A DNA stretch of 64,000 nucleotides from Photobacterium atrarenae (GTDB taxonomy: Bacteria; Pseudomonadota; Gammaproteobacteria; Enterobacterales; Vibrionaceae), in assembly GCF_024380015.1 (NCBI RefSeq), contig NZ_CP101509.1, forward strand, positions 930,001 to 994,000, read 5' to 3'. The notes beneath the pieces were generated by a model. The model was given only the letters and a program-made list of their open reading frames with translations, was not told where the DNA came from and did not search any database. Shown piece after piece: positions 1 through 8,942 of this stretch (position 1 is its first letter; each line of letters opens with the position of its first letter). Made by a program: the position numbers and the translations under genes.

Positions 1-114
1 TGGTCGTGAGCGGGTGAAGTGTTCGGTTAAGCTATTGAGTTTGAGCCTGTTTTTCTGTTTTGCGCAGAAGGTGTTCATCCGCTCAAACTTCATTTGCAGA
101 TCAGCAGCCGTCGA

Positions 115-2994
115 TCATCGGTTTTTTGGGGTGTGGGCCAAATCCGGCTCGTCGCAGTGACGAAGGATTTCGGCACGGGCCTGATCGCGCAACTGCACGG
201 CGGCCTGCCAGTCCTCACCGGCAGGCGTGATGAGCGGACTGAACGTCAGGCTGATCGACCCCCGGCGCGGAAACAGGGATTTATCGCGCAGCTTGGAACG
301 GGTGCCGCCAATCGTGACTGGCAAAATCGGTAAGCCGGCTTTGGCGGCGGCGAGGAATGCGCCCATATGAAATTCATGGAGCCCGGCCATCCGATAGAGG
401 GTGCCTTCCGGGAAAATCACCAGCGGTTGCTGCGCCGCGGCGCTGTCGGCAATGCGACCGGCATCCAGCAGCCCCTGCTCGACATCAAAGCGTTCGACAA
501 ATTCGGTCCCGAGTTTGGAGAGAAAAATGCGGGCAAACGGATTACGCAGCAGTTCAGCTTTAGCGACAAAGCGGCACGGTTGCGGACAGGCGGCCATAAA
601 CGCCAGGCCGTCGAGATAACTGGCATGGTTGGCGACAATTACACAGGGTTGCTCAGTCTTGGGTAAGTTTTCCCGGCCGTCAATGGTCAGGCGGGTCCCC
701 GCCAGCCGCAGCAGGGTTCTGGCACCGGTGCGGGCGGCGGCCCAGGCGACAGGCTGGGTGGGCAGGACGGCGACGCTTGTCCAGACGATTGGGGCCAGCA
801 CGGCCAGCAGACACCAGAGATACCCGGCATAGGCGACATCAACGCCGATCCGCCAGCAGCGCCGGAGCTGGGGCTGCGCGGCGGCTTTGATTAAGCGCAG
901 GGCCTGTTGCCAGACGGCACGCTGCGGATCGCTCAGGCGGTTTTCTTCAAACAAGGATTTGCACGCTGCCCGGCGCACTTTGCCGCTGGAGGTTTTGGGG
1001 ATGGTGTGCGGCGGGCAAATCACCACTTCATCGGCCGGGCTGCCGAGTAAATCCAGCGCCAGCGTGTTGATTTTCAATTTAAGCGGTTCGAGTTGTTCGG
1101 GCGCCGTCTGGCGTGATTCGGCCAGAATCACCAGCTTTTCGGTACCGCTCTGGCGATCATGGCTGGCAAAGGCGGCGGTACAGCCTTTGCGGATATTCGG
1201 CAACTGACATACAGCTGCTTCCAGCTCATGGGGATAAATATTGCGCCCGGCGCGGATGATGATGTCTTTGCTGCGCCCGGTTAAAAACAGTTCGCCGCCA
1301 ATGGTAAAGGCGCGATCGCCGGTCGTCAGCCAGTTGCCGTGATATAAGGCCCGGGTTTTGTCTGGATCGCGATAATAGCCCTGGGTGGCTGAAGGTCCTT
1401 TGAATTCCAGCTCACCTTCTTCCCTATCGGGCAGCTCCCGGCCCAGGGCGTCAATGATCCGGATCTGGTGACCGGGCAGTGGATAGCCGAGCCCGACCAC
1501 CTCGATGGCATTCGGATCTTCTGGTTCGGCGGCCTCAGCCCGGCCGAGCCGGGTCATGGGATCGCGCTTGATTCGTTCAACTCTGGGGTGACGGGTCAGG
1601 GCGGGAAAAGTCAGGCCGACCGAACATTCGGCCAGGCCATAAACCGGTGACATCGCCTGGGGGCGAAAGCCGTAGGGTCCAAAGCGTTCGGTGAAACGCT
1701 GCATGGTGGCCGGGCTGACCGGCTCGGCACCGTTCCAGGCCAAGCGCCAGTGACTGAGATCGAGCCCGGTCAGCTCGCTGTCATCAATCTTGTTGAGGCA
1801 CAGCTCGTAGGCAAAGTTGGGTGCGGCCGACAGGGTGGCGCGATGGCGGTGGATGGCCCACAACCAGCGCTGCGGCCGGGACAGAAACAGCAACGGGGAC
1901 ATGATCACTAGCGGAATCGCATGGTACAGGCTGCCGAGCCAGGCCCCGATCAGGCCCATGTCGTGATACACCGGTAGCCAGCTGACAAACACATCGTCCG
2001 AGCTGGCCTGCACCACCCGGCCCATGGCACGGATATTGGCTAACAGATTGTTGTGGGTCAGGGTGACCCCTTTGGGCAGCCCGGTACTGCCGGAGGTGTA
2101 TTGTAAAAACGCGATATCGTCCGGGTGGGGAGTACCGATGTCCGCCTCGGGAGTATTGCTGCTGCGCAGGTCCGCCAGGGTGGTGATGGTGTGGATGCTC
2201 GGCACCTGAAGCCGCAGCAGTTGCGATAGTGGCTTGGCCTCGGACACGGTGATCATTAACTTGGCCTGGGCATTATTTAAAATGGCCGCATGGCGTATCA
2301 GGTGATCTTCAATTTGGCTCAGCCGCGCTGGCGGGTAAATTGGCACCGGGATCGCCCGGGCATAGAGAATGCCAAAGAAACTGTAAAAATACGCCTCGCT
2401 GGTCGGCAGCATGATGGCGACACAATCCCCCGGGGCGATCTCCTGTTGTTGCAGTGCCCGGGCGATGCGACGCGCCCGTTGCTGCAGCTGTTGATAGCTG
2501 ATTTCGGTGATCTGATCGGCATCCTGGTAGACATACAGTTGGGGCCGGTCCGGATGCTGTTCAACATGCCAGTCCAGAACACCCTGCAGCGTGGTAGCTT
2601 GGCTGGGCAGGGTGGCGACATGGCCCAGCTCGAAGGGTCGGATTGTTTGGGTTGTACTCGACCCGGATGTTTGTTCGGTACCCAGCGGCGCGGCGTGTTG
2701 AATGGCCTGTAGCAAATCGGCCGGGGTTTCAATCTCGGCAATGGTTTGCGTCGGCAGACTGACGGAAAATTGTTTTTCGCTGCGCTGGATCAGCTCGGCT
2801 AGGGTCAGGCTGTCAAACCCCAGCGTCTGATCGAGCCGGGTTTGCAAATCCAGCTCACCGTCGACAAGGGGTTGCTGGCGGACTTCTTCGGCCAGCGTTT
2901 GGATCAGCAACAGCACGTCATTCGCCCGGACGGCGCCTTGCGCCGGTGCCGGTTCGGATTTCTGGCGGGGCTGCGGATCGGGGTGGTTTGCCAT
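115..2994 (-). CDS. ACP - fatty-acyl-AMP ligase - PlsC acyltransferase fusion
   Basis: This 959-residue protein has three parts. Residues about 25-100 form an acyl carrier domain with LGFDSLTLAEL, where Ser62 would carry phosphopantetheine. Residues about 130-690 form an adenylate-forming ligase with YTSGSTGLPKG near 298 and SWLPVYHDMGLIG, the style of fatty-acyl-AMP ligases. The last 240 residues are a PlsC-type acyltransferase with NHASYLD (HX4D) near 786 and FPEGT near 860, preceded by a hydrophobic segment that probably anchors it to the inner membrane. Family knowledge suggests a free fatty acid is adenylated, loaded on the ACP in cis and passed to a lysolipid or other alcohol; the acceptor is unknown. 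The ATG at 2994 was chosen because an AGAGG lies seven bases upstream; a TTG two codons earlier is the alternative. Aas of E. coli has related activities in a different domain order. Confidence 0.85.
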   Translation of the reverse strand: MANHPDPQPRQKSEPAPAQGAVRANDVLLLIQTLAEEVRQQPLVDGELDLQTRLDQTLGFDSLTLAELIQRSEKQFSVSLPTQTIAEIETPADLLQAIQHAAPLGTEQTSGSSTTQTIRPFELGHVATLPSQATTLQGVLDWHVEQHPDRPQLYVYQDADQITEISYQQLQQRARRIARALQQQEIAPGDCVAIMLPTSEAYFYSFFGILYARAIPVPIYPPARLSQIEDHLIRHAAILNNAQAKLMITVSEAKPLSQLLRLQVPSIHTITTLADLRSSNTPEADIGTPHPDDIAFLQYTSGSTGLPKGVTLTHNNLLANIRAMGRVVQASSDDVFVSWLPVYHDMGLIGAWLGSLYHAIPLVIMSPLLFLSRPQRWLWAIHRHRATLSAAPNFAYELCLNKIDDSELTGLDLSHWRLAWNGAEPVSPATMQRFTERFGPYGFRPQAMSPVYGLAECSVGLTFPALTRHPRVERIKRDPMTRLGRAEAAEPEDPNAIEVVGLGYPLPGHQIRIIDALGRELPDREEGELEFKGPSATQGYYRDPDKTRALYHGNWLTTGDRAFTIGGELFLTGRSKDIIIRAGRNIYPHELEAAVCQLPNIRKGCTAAFASHDRQSGTEKLVILAESRQTAPEQLEPLKLKINTLALDLLGSPADEVVICPPHTIPKTSSGKVRRAACKSLFEENRLSDPQRAVWQQALRLIKAAAQPQLRRCWRIGVDVAYAGYLWCLLAVLAPIVWTSVAVLPTQPVAWAAARTGARTLLRLAGTRLTIDGRENLPKTEQPCVIVANHASYLDGLAFMAACPQPCRFVAKAELLRNPFARIFLSKLGTEFVERFDVEQGLLDAGRIADSAAAQQPLVIFPEGTLYRMAGLHEFHMGAFLAAAKAGLPILPVTIGGTRSKLRDKSLFPRRGSISLTFSPLITPAGEDWQAAVQLRDQARAEILRHCDEPDLAHTPKNR

Positions 2995-3140
2995 TAACAA
3001 GCCTCTGACTGCTGATCGCGAAACAGTGCTTCACCGTCGGCGACGGTTAGTTTGAAGTGTAGTTAACACCGCGAAACTTGGAGGAAATCGTGGTCTAAAG
3101 ATCGGGAATAAGCCGTATGTATTCCCAATCTCGGCCTAAT

Positions 3141-3158
3141 CCGGCAGGGAACTGCCGG
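3141..3158 (-). terminator. Hairpin after the diguanylate cyclase gene
   Basis: CCGGCAG and CTGCCGG form a 7-bp perfect stem with a 4-base loop, 13 bases beyond the stop codon of the leftward REC-REC-GGDEF gene. The downstream T tract is poor, so it may be only a weak terminator or a 3' stabilising hairpin. Confidence 0.4.
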
Positions 3159-3170
3159 TGGGAGGTGTAT

Positions 3171-4415
3171 TTAGGGGCAAGGGAGTGCTTGCTGGTGCTC
3201 CAGCACAATGCGGTTGCGGCCGCTGGATTTGGCCTGGTACAGGCAGTGGTCGGCACGGCGGATCAGATCGTGAATATTGGCATCGTCGTTGACCATGCCG
3301 AGACTGACGGAGTAGCGTACCGTATGGCCCATGAGCGTCAACTCAGCACCGGCAATATCTTCCATCAGTGCTGCCAGACGGCGCTCGAAGATCTGCGGGG
3401 AGTTGCCGAACAACAGGCAGAACTCTTCACCGCCGAACCGGGCGACCAGCGCATCAGAGAAGAAGTTTTCCAACCGCTTGGCCAGGTCAATCAGTACCAT
3501 GTCGCCGATGTGGTGGCCGAACCTGTCATTGATGGTCTTGAAGTGGTCGATGTCCAGCAGGGCGAGACAGCGTGGTCCCTGGTGATGGCGCACCAGCGCA
3601 TGTTCGAAGAAGTAACGACGGTTCCAGCTTTGGGTCAGGTAGTCCTGGTTGGCCAGCCGATACAGGCGACGCTCGGAGTCCAGGATATCCAGGGTACTGT
3701 GCAGGCGGCAGTAGAATTCTTCCTGGTTGAAGGGCTTTTTGAGGAAGTCATTAGCCCCGGCTTTGAGGAACTTGGCGGTCAGGGCGTTTTCATCACTGGC
3801 CGAGAGGCCAATTGCAGCCAGCTGTCCGCTGCGCCAGGTTTTGCGCAACTCTTTGATTAGGCTGACACCGTCGCGCTCAGGCATGGCGTAGTCGGTGATC
3901 ACTAAACTGATATCATGCTCTTGGCGGATCATGTCCAGGGCCTGCTCACCGTTGTTGGCTTCGATCACGGTGAGATACTGACGCTCAAGTAGGCTACGCA
4001 GGTAGCGACGTGCCGTGGCGGAGTCATCGACGACCAGCACCTTGTGTTGCTTGTTACTTTCCAACCGGTGCAGGATGGGAATAATCGAGGCGATGCAGGC
4101 CGGGCTGTCTTTGGGAATGTAATCAATAACGGTTTTGGCCAGCACTTTTTCCCGGGTCATTTCATCCATCAGCGCGGTCAGCACTATTACCTTGATATCG
4201 ACTGACAGGCAGAGATCGATGATCTCCCCATCCTGGCCGTCAGGCAGGCAGTAGTCGAGAATGGCACATAAAAAGTCTGTACTTTCATCCAGTACTTTTT
4301 CGGCTTCGGCAATACTTTCTGTCAGGATGGGGGTAAACCCTGCTTTTCTGAGCTCCAGCTCGATAATCCGTCGAAAAGCCCGACTATCTTCAACGACGAG
4401 TATTTTTTGTTCCAT
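3171..4415 (-). CDS. Diguanylate cyclase response regulator (REC-REC-GGDEF)
   Basis: The 414-residue protein has two receiver domains (about 1-120 and 128-250) and a GGDEF domain. Phosphoacceptor aspartates are visible in AILDYCLPDG and LVITDYAMPERDG. The active-site motif is RFGGEEF near 328-332, so it should make c-di-GMP in the cytoplasm once phosphorylated. The product-inhibition RxxD motif expected just upstream of GGEEF is not present, so feedback inhibition is probably missing. The first receiver may be partly degenerate (ILDYCLPDGQDG). No kinase gene is adjacent. The ATG at 4415 is preferred because AAGG lies about 10 bases upstream; an in-frame GTG three codons earlier overlaps that site. 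Confidence 0.88.
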   Translation of the reverse strand: MEQKILVVEDSRAFRRIIELELRKAGFTPILTESIAEAEKVLDESTDFLCAILDYCLPDGQDGEIIDLCLSVDIKVIVLTALMDEMTREKVLAKTVIDYIPKDSPACIASIIPILHRLESNKQHKVLVVDDSATARRYLRSLLERQYLTVIEANNGEQALDMIRQEHDISLVITDYAMPERDGVSLIKELRKTWRSGQLAAIGLSASDENALTAKFLKAGANDFLKKPFNQEEFYCRLHSTLDILDSERRLYRLANQDYLTQSWNRRYFFEHALVRHHQGPRCLALLDIDHFKTINDRFGHHIGDMVLIDLAKRLENFFSDALVARFGGEEFCLLFGNSPQIFERRLAALMEDIAGAELTLMGHTVRYSVSLGMVNDDANIHDLIRRADHCLYQAKSSGRNRIVLEHQQALPCP

Positions 4416-4424
4416 GTACGACAC

Positions 4425-5069
4425 CCTTAGGATTGCGTCGCGAAGCGATGATGCTGAATAAAGGCCACATTATGGTGTATTTTGTTATTAGATACAATTG
4501 CTCACCGGAACTGGCCAAATTAAGCATGTGAGATCAGGGGTTTTCAATTGACTTGACCGTTCAGGCTCTGGATCTCGTCTTTATATAAATATAGCGCAGG
4601 TTGTTGTTTCATATTGGTAGTAAAGTCTTTTTATATCATGTGGATATGCTTTGTTTTCGGATGGAGTGCTGCGGTAGAAAAAATAGATCTCACTTGTATC
4701 ATTAATAACGACTTTATAAATAGGGCTCACTTGGCTTTATTTGCGAAAAACGTCGCCTTTATTTTCAAAAATGGAATGATTTCAGGAAGTTTTCTCGGGG
4801 GTTGATTTGAATTTTTCAATGATTTCACTGCGGCATATTCATTTGCCATCAAAATCATTGGCTGCAATTCATCCATAGGGGGAATCGGTGTGAACAGTAG
4901 CCGGCTCAGGTCTGCAAGCGCCCCGTTGCGGTTGATCATGAACGTTGCGCTTTTGACCAAAACTTCACCACGGGCAATTGCCTTGCCGATGCCTTGCAGC
5001 GATAATACCCAGCGGCTTCATTGCTGATTTGGCGGCGCTGTCTGGTTCCGGCTTTCGGATCATCAATGA
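4425..5069. other. AT-rich intergenic region, possible decayed ORF
   Basis: This stretch separates the diguanylate cyclase from the LysR gene. It holds AT-rich promoter-like sequence for the cyclase and a leftward 77-codon open frame (4727-4960). The middle of that frame looks protein-like, and an open stretch continues in frame to about 5020, where a stop is met; a second frame there starts MKPLGIIAA. It may be the remnant of a small gene near the repeat copy at 5070. No family is recognised and nothing else is seen. Confidence 0.35.
4727..4960 (-). pseudogene. Possible remnant of a small unknown protein
   Basis: A leftward open frame of 77 codons ends in a lysine-rich tail. Protein-like text such as MINRNGALADLSRLLF begins before the first start codon and is cut off upstream by a stop, which suggests a truncated or frameshifted gene rather than an intact one. 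No family is recognised, and chance coding remains possible. Confidence 0.22.
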
Positions 5070-5118
5070 AGCTTTTTTCCTGCGCTATTTCTGAACACTT
5101 ACTGACTGTGATTGGTAT
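5070..5118. repeat. Partial copy of ATACCAATC-ended repeat
   Basis: About 49 bases ending CTGTGATTGGTAT match the right end of the fuller copies at 10394-10556 (inverted) and 30418-30520, including the TTTTTCC-GCGCT-TTTCTGAA-ACTTACT core. The left inverted end is missing. The copy stops 23 bases before the LysR start codon, so it may influence transcription or translation of that gene. Confidence 0.7.
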
Positions 5119-5141
5119 CAACTAGCTGATTTAAAACGATA

Positions 5142-6047
5142 ATGAAAAACATCGAAACCAAATGGTTGCAGGATTTCCTGATCCTGGCTGAACTGAAGAA
5201 CTTTTCCCAGGCCGCGGCGGTACGCAATGTCACCCAGCCGGCCTTCAGTCGCCGGATTAAATCACTGGAATCTGAGCTGGGGCTGGAGCTGATTGACCGC
5301 AGCAAAACCCCGATCGCGCTGACCTTGAACGGCAAGCAGTTTAAAACCACGGCACAGTCGATCCTGCAACAGCTGGATGAAGAGATTAGCCGCCTCGCCG
5401 GCAGTTCGTTCCATGGCCGGCACAGTGTGCGGATCAGCACCGCCCATTCGATGGCGATCAGCATCCTGCCCAAGCTGCATCGTTGCCTGTTTAACCCGGC
5501 ACTCAACGCCCAGCTGTCTGTGGTGGCGAATGAAGTGGATGAAGCGGTTGAGCTGCTGATCGACGGCAAGTGTGATTTTCTGTTTTCTTTCTATGAAGAC
5601 AAGTTGCAGGTCGCGCCCTATCGTTCAATCTATCTGGGTCGCAGTTACTTGTATTGTGTCTCCGCGGTGGATGCGCAGGGTAACCCGCTGTTTGACCTGG
5701 CGCAGAACGATGCGGTGCCGAGCCTGGACTACACCCCGGAGAGCTATATGGGCCGAGCGCTGCACCGGGCGAACCGTAAGCTGACGCCCAATACAGTGTG
5801 TACCTCGTCGATGACCGACTTTATCAAGGCGCTGGTGATGCAGGGCAAGGGGATCAGCTGGCTGCCCGATTATGCGATTAAGGACGAACTGGCGGCCGGG
5901 AAGCTGCAGATCCTGACCGCCCGTGAGCCGGTGCCGCTGGATCTGTATGTTTATCGCTATCACTCCCGGTTGCATGCTTCCTGTGAGGCGATGTGGCAGG
6001 CGATGAGCAAGATGAGCCCAATTGATGGTTTGACGAACGGGCAGTAA
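5142..6047 (+). CDS. LysR-family transcriptional regulator
   Basis: The 301-residue protein starts with a LysR-type winged helix-turn-helix (about residues 5-65, including FSQAAAVRNVTQPAFSRRIK) followed by a periplasmic-binding-protein-like effector domain. It converges with the aspartase gene, with which it shares a terminator hairpin. Convergent placement does not by itself make aspA its target. The region before its ATG is AT-rich and contains a partial repeat copy. Effector unknown. Confidence 0.9.
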   Translation: MKNIETKWLQDFLILAELKNFSQAAAVRNVTQPAFSRRIKSLESELGLELIDRSKTPIALTLNGKQFKTTAQSILQQLDEEISRLAGSSFHGRHSVRISTAHSMAISILPKLHRCLFNPALNAQLSVVANEVDEAVELLIDGKCDFLFSFYEDKLQVAPYRSIYLGRSYLYCVSAVDAQGNPLFDLAQNDAVPSLDYTPESYMGRALHRANRKLTPNTVCTSSMTDFIKALVMQGKGISWLPDYAIKDELAAGKLQILTAREPVPLDLYVYRYHSRLHASCEAMWQAMSKMSPIDGLTNGQ

Positions 6048-6068
6048 AATATAACCGCATAAAAAAAC

Positions 6069-6093
6069 AAAGGGCTGGATGATTCAGCCCTTT
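6069..6093. terminator. Bidirectional terminator between LysR gene and aspA
   Basis: AAAGGGCTG and CAGCCCTTT form a 9-bp stem with a 7-base loop. A run of seven A precedes it, giving a T tract for leftward aspA transcripts, and TTTGTCGTTT follows for rightward transcripts. Confidence 0.85.
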
Positions 6094-6138
6094 GTCGTTT
6101 GGGTGTTGCCCTACAAGAGGCGAGACGCCTGTTTCGAC

Positions 6139-7569
6139 TTAGCTATACAGTTTGGCTTTATATTGCGGACGCATCAGGTTCTGAGTCGAGAAGATCTCGT
6201 TCAGCTCTTCTTCGCTCAGCAGGCCACGCTCCATCGCCACTTCCTTCACGCTGCGACCGGTTTCGGCACAGATTTTCCCGACGATGTCCCCTTCATGGTG
6301 GCCGATGTACGGGTTGAGGTAAGTGACAATCCCGATGGAATTGAACACGTAGTTCTCACAGGCTTCGCGATTCACCGTGATCCCGGAGATACACTTGTCA
6401 GCCAGGTTGACACAGGCATTACCCAGCAACTCAATCGATTCGAAGATTGCCTGACCAATCACCGGCTCCATCACGTTCAGCTGAAGCTGACCAGCTTCGG
6501 CAGCGAAGGTGACTGTGGTGTCATTACCAATGACTTTAAAACACACCTGGTTGACCACTTCCGGGATCACCGGGTTCACTTTGGCCGGCATGATGGACGA
6601 GCCCGCCTGCATTTCCGGCAGGTTGATTTCGTTCAGGCCGGCACGCGGACCGGATGACAGCAGACGCAGGTCGTTACAGACTTTCGACAGTTTGACCGCC
6701 AGGCGCTTGAGCGCGGCATGGACGGTAACGTAAGCGCCACAGTCAGAGGTGGCTTCAATCAGGTCTTCAGAAGGCACGCAGTCCAGGCCGGTTGCTTCTG
6801 CCAGGTACTTCACGGCTAGTTCCTGGTAGCCCGCAGGTGCATTCAGGCCGGTCCCGATCGCGGTCGCACCCAGGTTCACTTCCAGCAGCAGCGCAGCGGC
6901 ATACTTCAGGTTCTTGACTTCTTCTTTCAGCAGGACGCTGAATGCGTGGAACTCCTGACCGACTGTCATCGGTACGGCGTCCTGCAACTGGGTGCGGCCC
7001 ATTTTCAGCACGTCGCCGAATTCGTCGCTCTTGGCTTCGAATGCCGCTTGCAGGTGTTCAATTGAGCCGATCATTTTGATAATGCTGTTGTACACCGCAA
7101 CCCGGAAACCGGTTGGGTAGGCACAGTTGGTGGACTGGCTCTTGTTGACATGATCGTTCGGGTTGATGATGTGGTATTCGCCCTTCTCATGCCCTTTCAG
7201 CTCCAGCGCAACGTTGGCAATCACTTCGTTGGCATTCATGTTGACTGAGGTGCCTGCGCCGCCCTGGTAAACATCGGAGATGAACTGATCCATGCACTTT
7301 CCGGTATCGAGGATCAGGTTGCATGCTTCAATGATGTACTGACCGACTTCGGATGGGATTGAGCCCAGCTCCATGTTGGCTTTGGCTGCGGCCTTTTTGG
7401 TGAACACCATACCGCGAACAAACTCAGGCACATCAGAAATACGGACCGAGGAGATATTGAAGTTCTCATAGGCGCGGAGGGTATGAATGCCGTAATAGGC
7501 CGAAGCCGGAATTTCACGCTGGCCCAGCAGATCTTCTTCAATGCGTACCTGGTTGGCAGTGTCGTGCAT
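6139..7569 (-). CDS. aspA: Aspartate ammonia-lyase (aspartase)
   Basis: The 476-residue protein belongs to the fumarase/aspartase superfamily and converts L-aspartate to fumarate and ammonia in the cytoplasm, feeding anaerobic fumarate respiration and nitrogen recycling. The superfamily signature [12 protein letters not shown] is intact, as are the substrate-binding stretches [14 protein letters not shown] and [13 protein letters not shown] typical of aspartase rather than fumarase. The ATG at 7569 is chosen because AAAGGTGA lies just upstream; an in-frame ATG 14 codons earlier has no ribosome site. The long AT-rich upstream region probably carries its promoter. Length matches the family. Confidence 0.95.
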   Translation of the reverse strand: MHDTANQVRIEEDLLGQREIPASAYYGIHTLRAYENFNISSVRISDVPEFVRGMVFTKKAAAKANMELGSIPSEVGQYIIEACNLILDTGKCMDQFISDVYQGGAGTSVNMNANEVIANVALELKGHEKGEYHIINPNDHVNKSQSTNCAYPTGFRVAVYNSIIKMIGSIEHLQAAFEAKSDEFGDVLKMGRTQLQDAVPMTVGQEFHAFSVLLKEEVKNLKYAAALLLEVNLGATAIGTGLNAPAGYQELAVKYLAEATGLDCVPSEDLIEATSDCGAYVTVHAALKRLAVKLSKVCNDLRLLSSGPRAGLNEINLPEMQAGSSIMPAKVNPVIPEVVNQVCFKVIGNDTTVTFAAEAGQLQLNVMEPVIGQAIFESIELLGNACVNLADKCISGITVNREACENYVFNSIGIVTYLNPYIGHHEGDIVGKICAETGRSVKEVAMERGLLSEEELNEIFSTQNLMRPQYKAKLYS

Positions 7570-7611
7570 GGCGGTCACCTTTGACTCGTAGTAGAAAAGA
7601 CCGGAATACAA

Positions 7612-8207
7612 TGGTCTTTTTACAAATCAAAGTGAAATGCCTAAAAGTAAGCAACAATGCAATTAATGCATAGCCGGAATAATTGCAAAAAAAGCCATTT
7701 TATAGTTGTGTTGCCCGTTATTCTCCCGAAGGGATTTTCTTGCAGTTTTGATGGGAGATTATTCATAACCATATGGAAAAAAGAAAAAATTTAACTGACG
7801 TGTTACTTTGATCGCTTCATGCTGAAAAATATTCGGGAGATAAATCTTACTATTTTGTGAGCTTGAGCACTATGTATCAAAAAAGTGTAAAAATTGTCGA
7901 TTTTTTAAGGCAGAGGGGCGGTGTTCATGCGGCCGCATTTGAGGGAGTCGGTGAAACAGAGGCGAGGAGGAGGAACAACAAGGCCAGCCGGATGGCTGGC
8001 CCAGGTTAAGATGAACTGATGTGATGAACCGGGTAAGCGAGCTTACGCGGTTTCTTGCTGTGCTTGTCTACTGCCGGGCAGGCTGAAAATGGCCGCTCAG
8101 GGCATAAATTCATCATTTCTATCGATACACAATATAAGGCCCATCAATTTGAGTCATCAGCCGGGCCCCGATAGACTGAGCGTGAGCTTATTGTTTGGAT
8201 CTTCCTG
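7612..8207. other. Intergenic region with two strong hairpins
   Basis: The first part is AT-rich and holds the aspA promoter region, with a weak CRP-like half site (TGTGA) near 7857. Two hairpins follow: GGCCAGCC/GGCTGGCC at 7982-8001 and an 11-bp stem with one mismatch at 8028-8051 followed by TTTCTTGCT. They have no gene immediately upstream on either strand, so they could be the end of a small RNA or orphan terminators. The rest, to 8207, would carry the fetA promoter. No open frame on the strand opposite fetA looks real. Confidence 0.4.
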
Positions 8208-8942
8208 ATGACACACCCACAAGAGCGGCAGCATCAATTATCACAACGCCCCTTGTCAACGCGGCAGCGTCCGCGATCACCGAGTGAACAGCCACCGATG
8301 TCACAGCAGGTGAATGACCGGGCTCTGGTATTGCATGAGTTGGCTTCCGGCCAAGAAAGCATACGCCAGCCTTATTTGACCCGAACCCTGCTGCCGGGCC
8401 AGCACCTGGCCATTTGCGGTCCCTCCGGGTGCGGCAAGACCAGTTTATTGCTGGTGCTGGCCGGACTTCAACCCGCCGCCCATGGTCAGTTTGCCTGGCA
8501 GGGCCAGACGGTGGATGTGGCGGCCCTGCGCTGGTGGCGCCGGCAGTTTTGCTATTTGCCCCAATTGCCGGTGATGGGCGCGGCAGATATTGCCGGGGTG
8601 TTGCGCCTGCCGTGGCAGCTTCACGCGATGTCGGGCTCGCCGCCGGATAACGCCCGCTGCCGGACTGCGCTTGAGCGAGTCGGATTGGCGCATGCGCTGG
8701 ATCGCCATGTCGAGAATTTGTCTGGCGGAGAAAAGCAGCGCTTGGCGATCGCTCGGGCGCTGCTGATGGCGCGGCCATTGTGGTTGCTCGATGAGCCAAC
8801 CTCTGCCCTGGATCCGGGCAGCCGGGATCAGGTGATTGGCCTGCTGGCTTCCCAATCGGTGACCGCGGTGTCGGTCTCGCATGATCCGATCTGGCTGCAA
8901 GGGGCGCATGTTCTGCACCGGATGGAGAATGGCCATGAATAA
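8208..8942 (+). CDS. fetA: ABC transporter ATPase, FetA/YbbL-like
   Basis: The 244-residue protein is an ABC ATPase with Walker A GPSGCGKTS (about residue 70), signature LSGGEKQRLAIARAL, Walker B LWLLDEPTSALD and H-loop SVSHD. Partnered with the FetB-like permease that overlaps it, it should power export of iron or another metal. The first 30 residues are Gln/Arg/Pro-rich and unlike the family; the ATG at 8298 would remove them, and neither start has a good ribosome site, so the true start is uncertain. Confidence 0.82.
   Translation: MTHPQERQHQLSQRPLSTRQRPRSPSEQPPMSQQVNDRALVLHELASGQESIRQPYLTRTLLPGQHLAICGPSGCGKTSLLLVLAGLQPAAHGQFAWQGQTVDVAALRWWRRQFCYLPQLPVMGAADIAGVLRLPWQLHAMSGSPPDNARCRTALERVGLAHALDRHVENLSGGEKQRLAIARALLMARPLWLLDEPTSALDPGSRDQVIGLLASQSVTAVSVSHDPIWLQGAHVLHRMENGHE

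Noticed and set aside
3117..3860. 247-codon rightward frame
   Set aside because: It is antisense to the diguanylate cyclase, whose motifs are unmistakable.
7855..7872. CRP site upstream of aspA (TGTGAGCTTGAGCACT)
   Set aside because: Only one half site matches the consensus.
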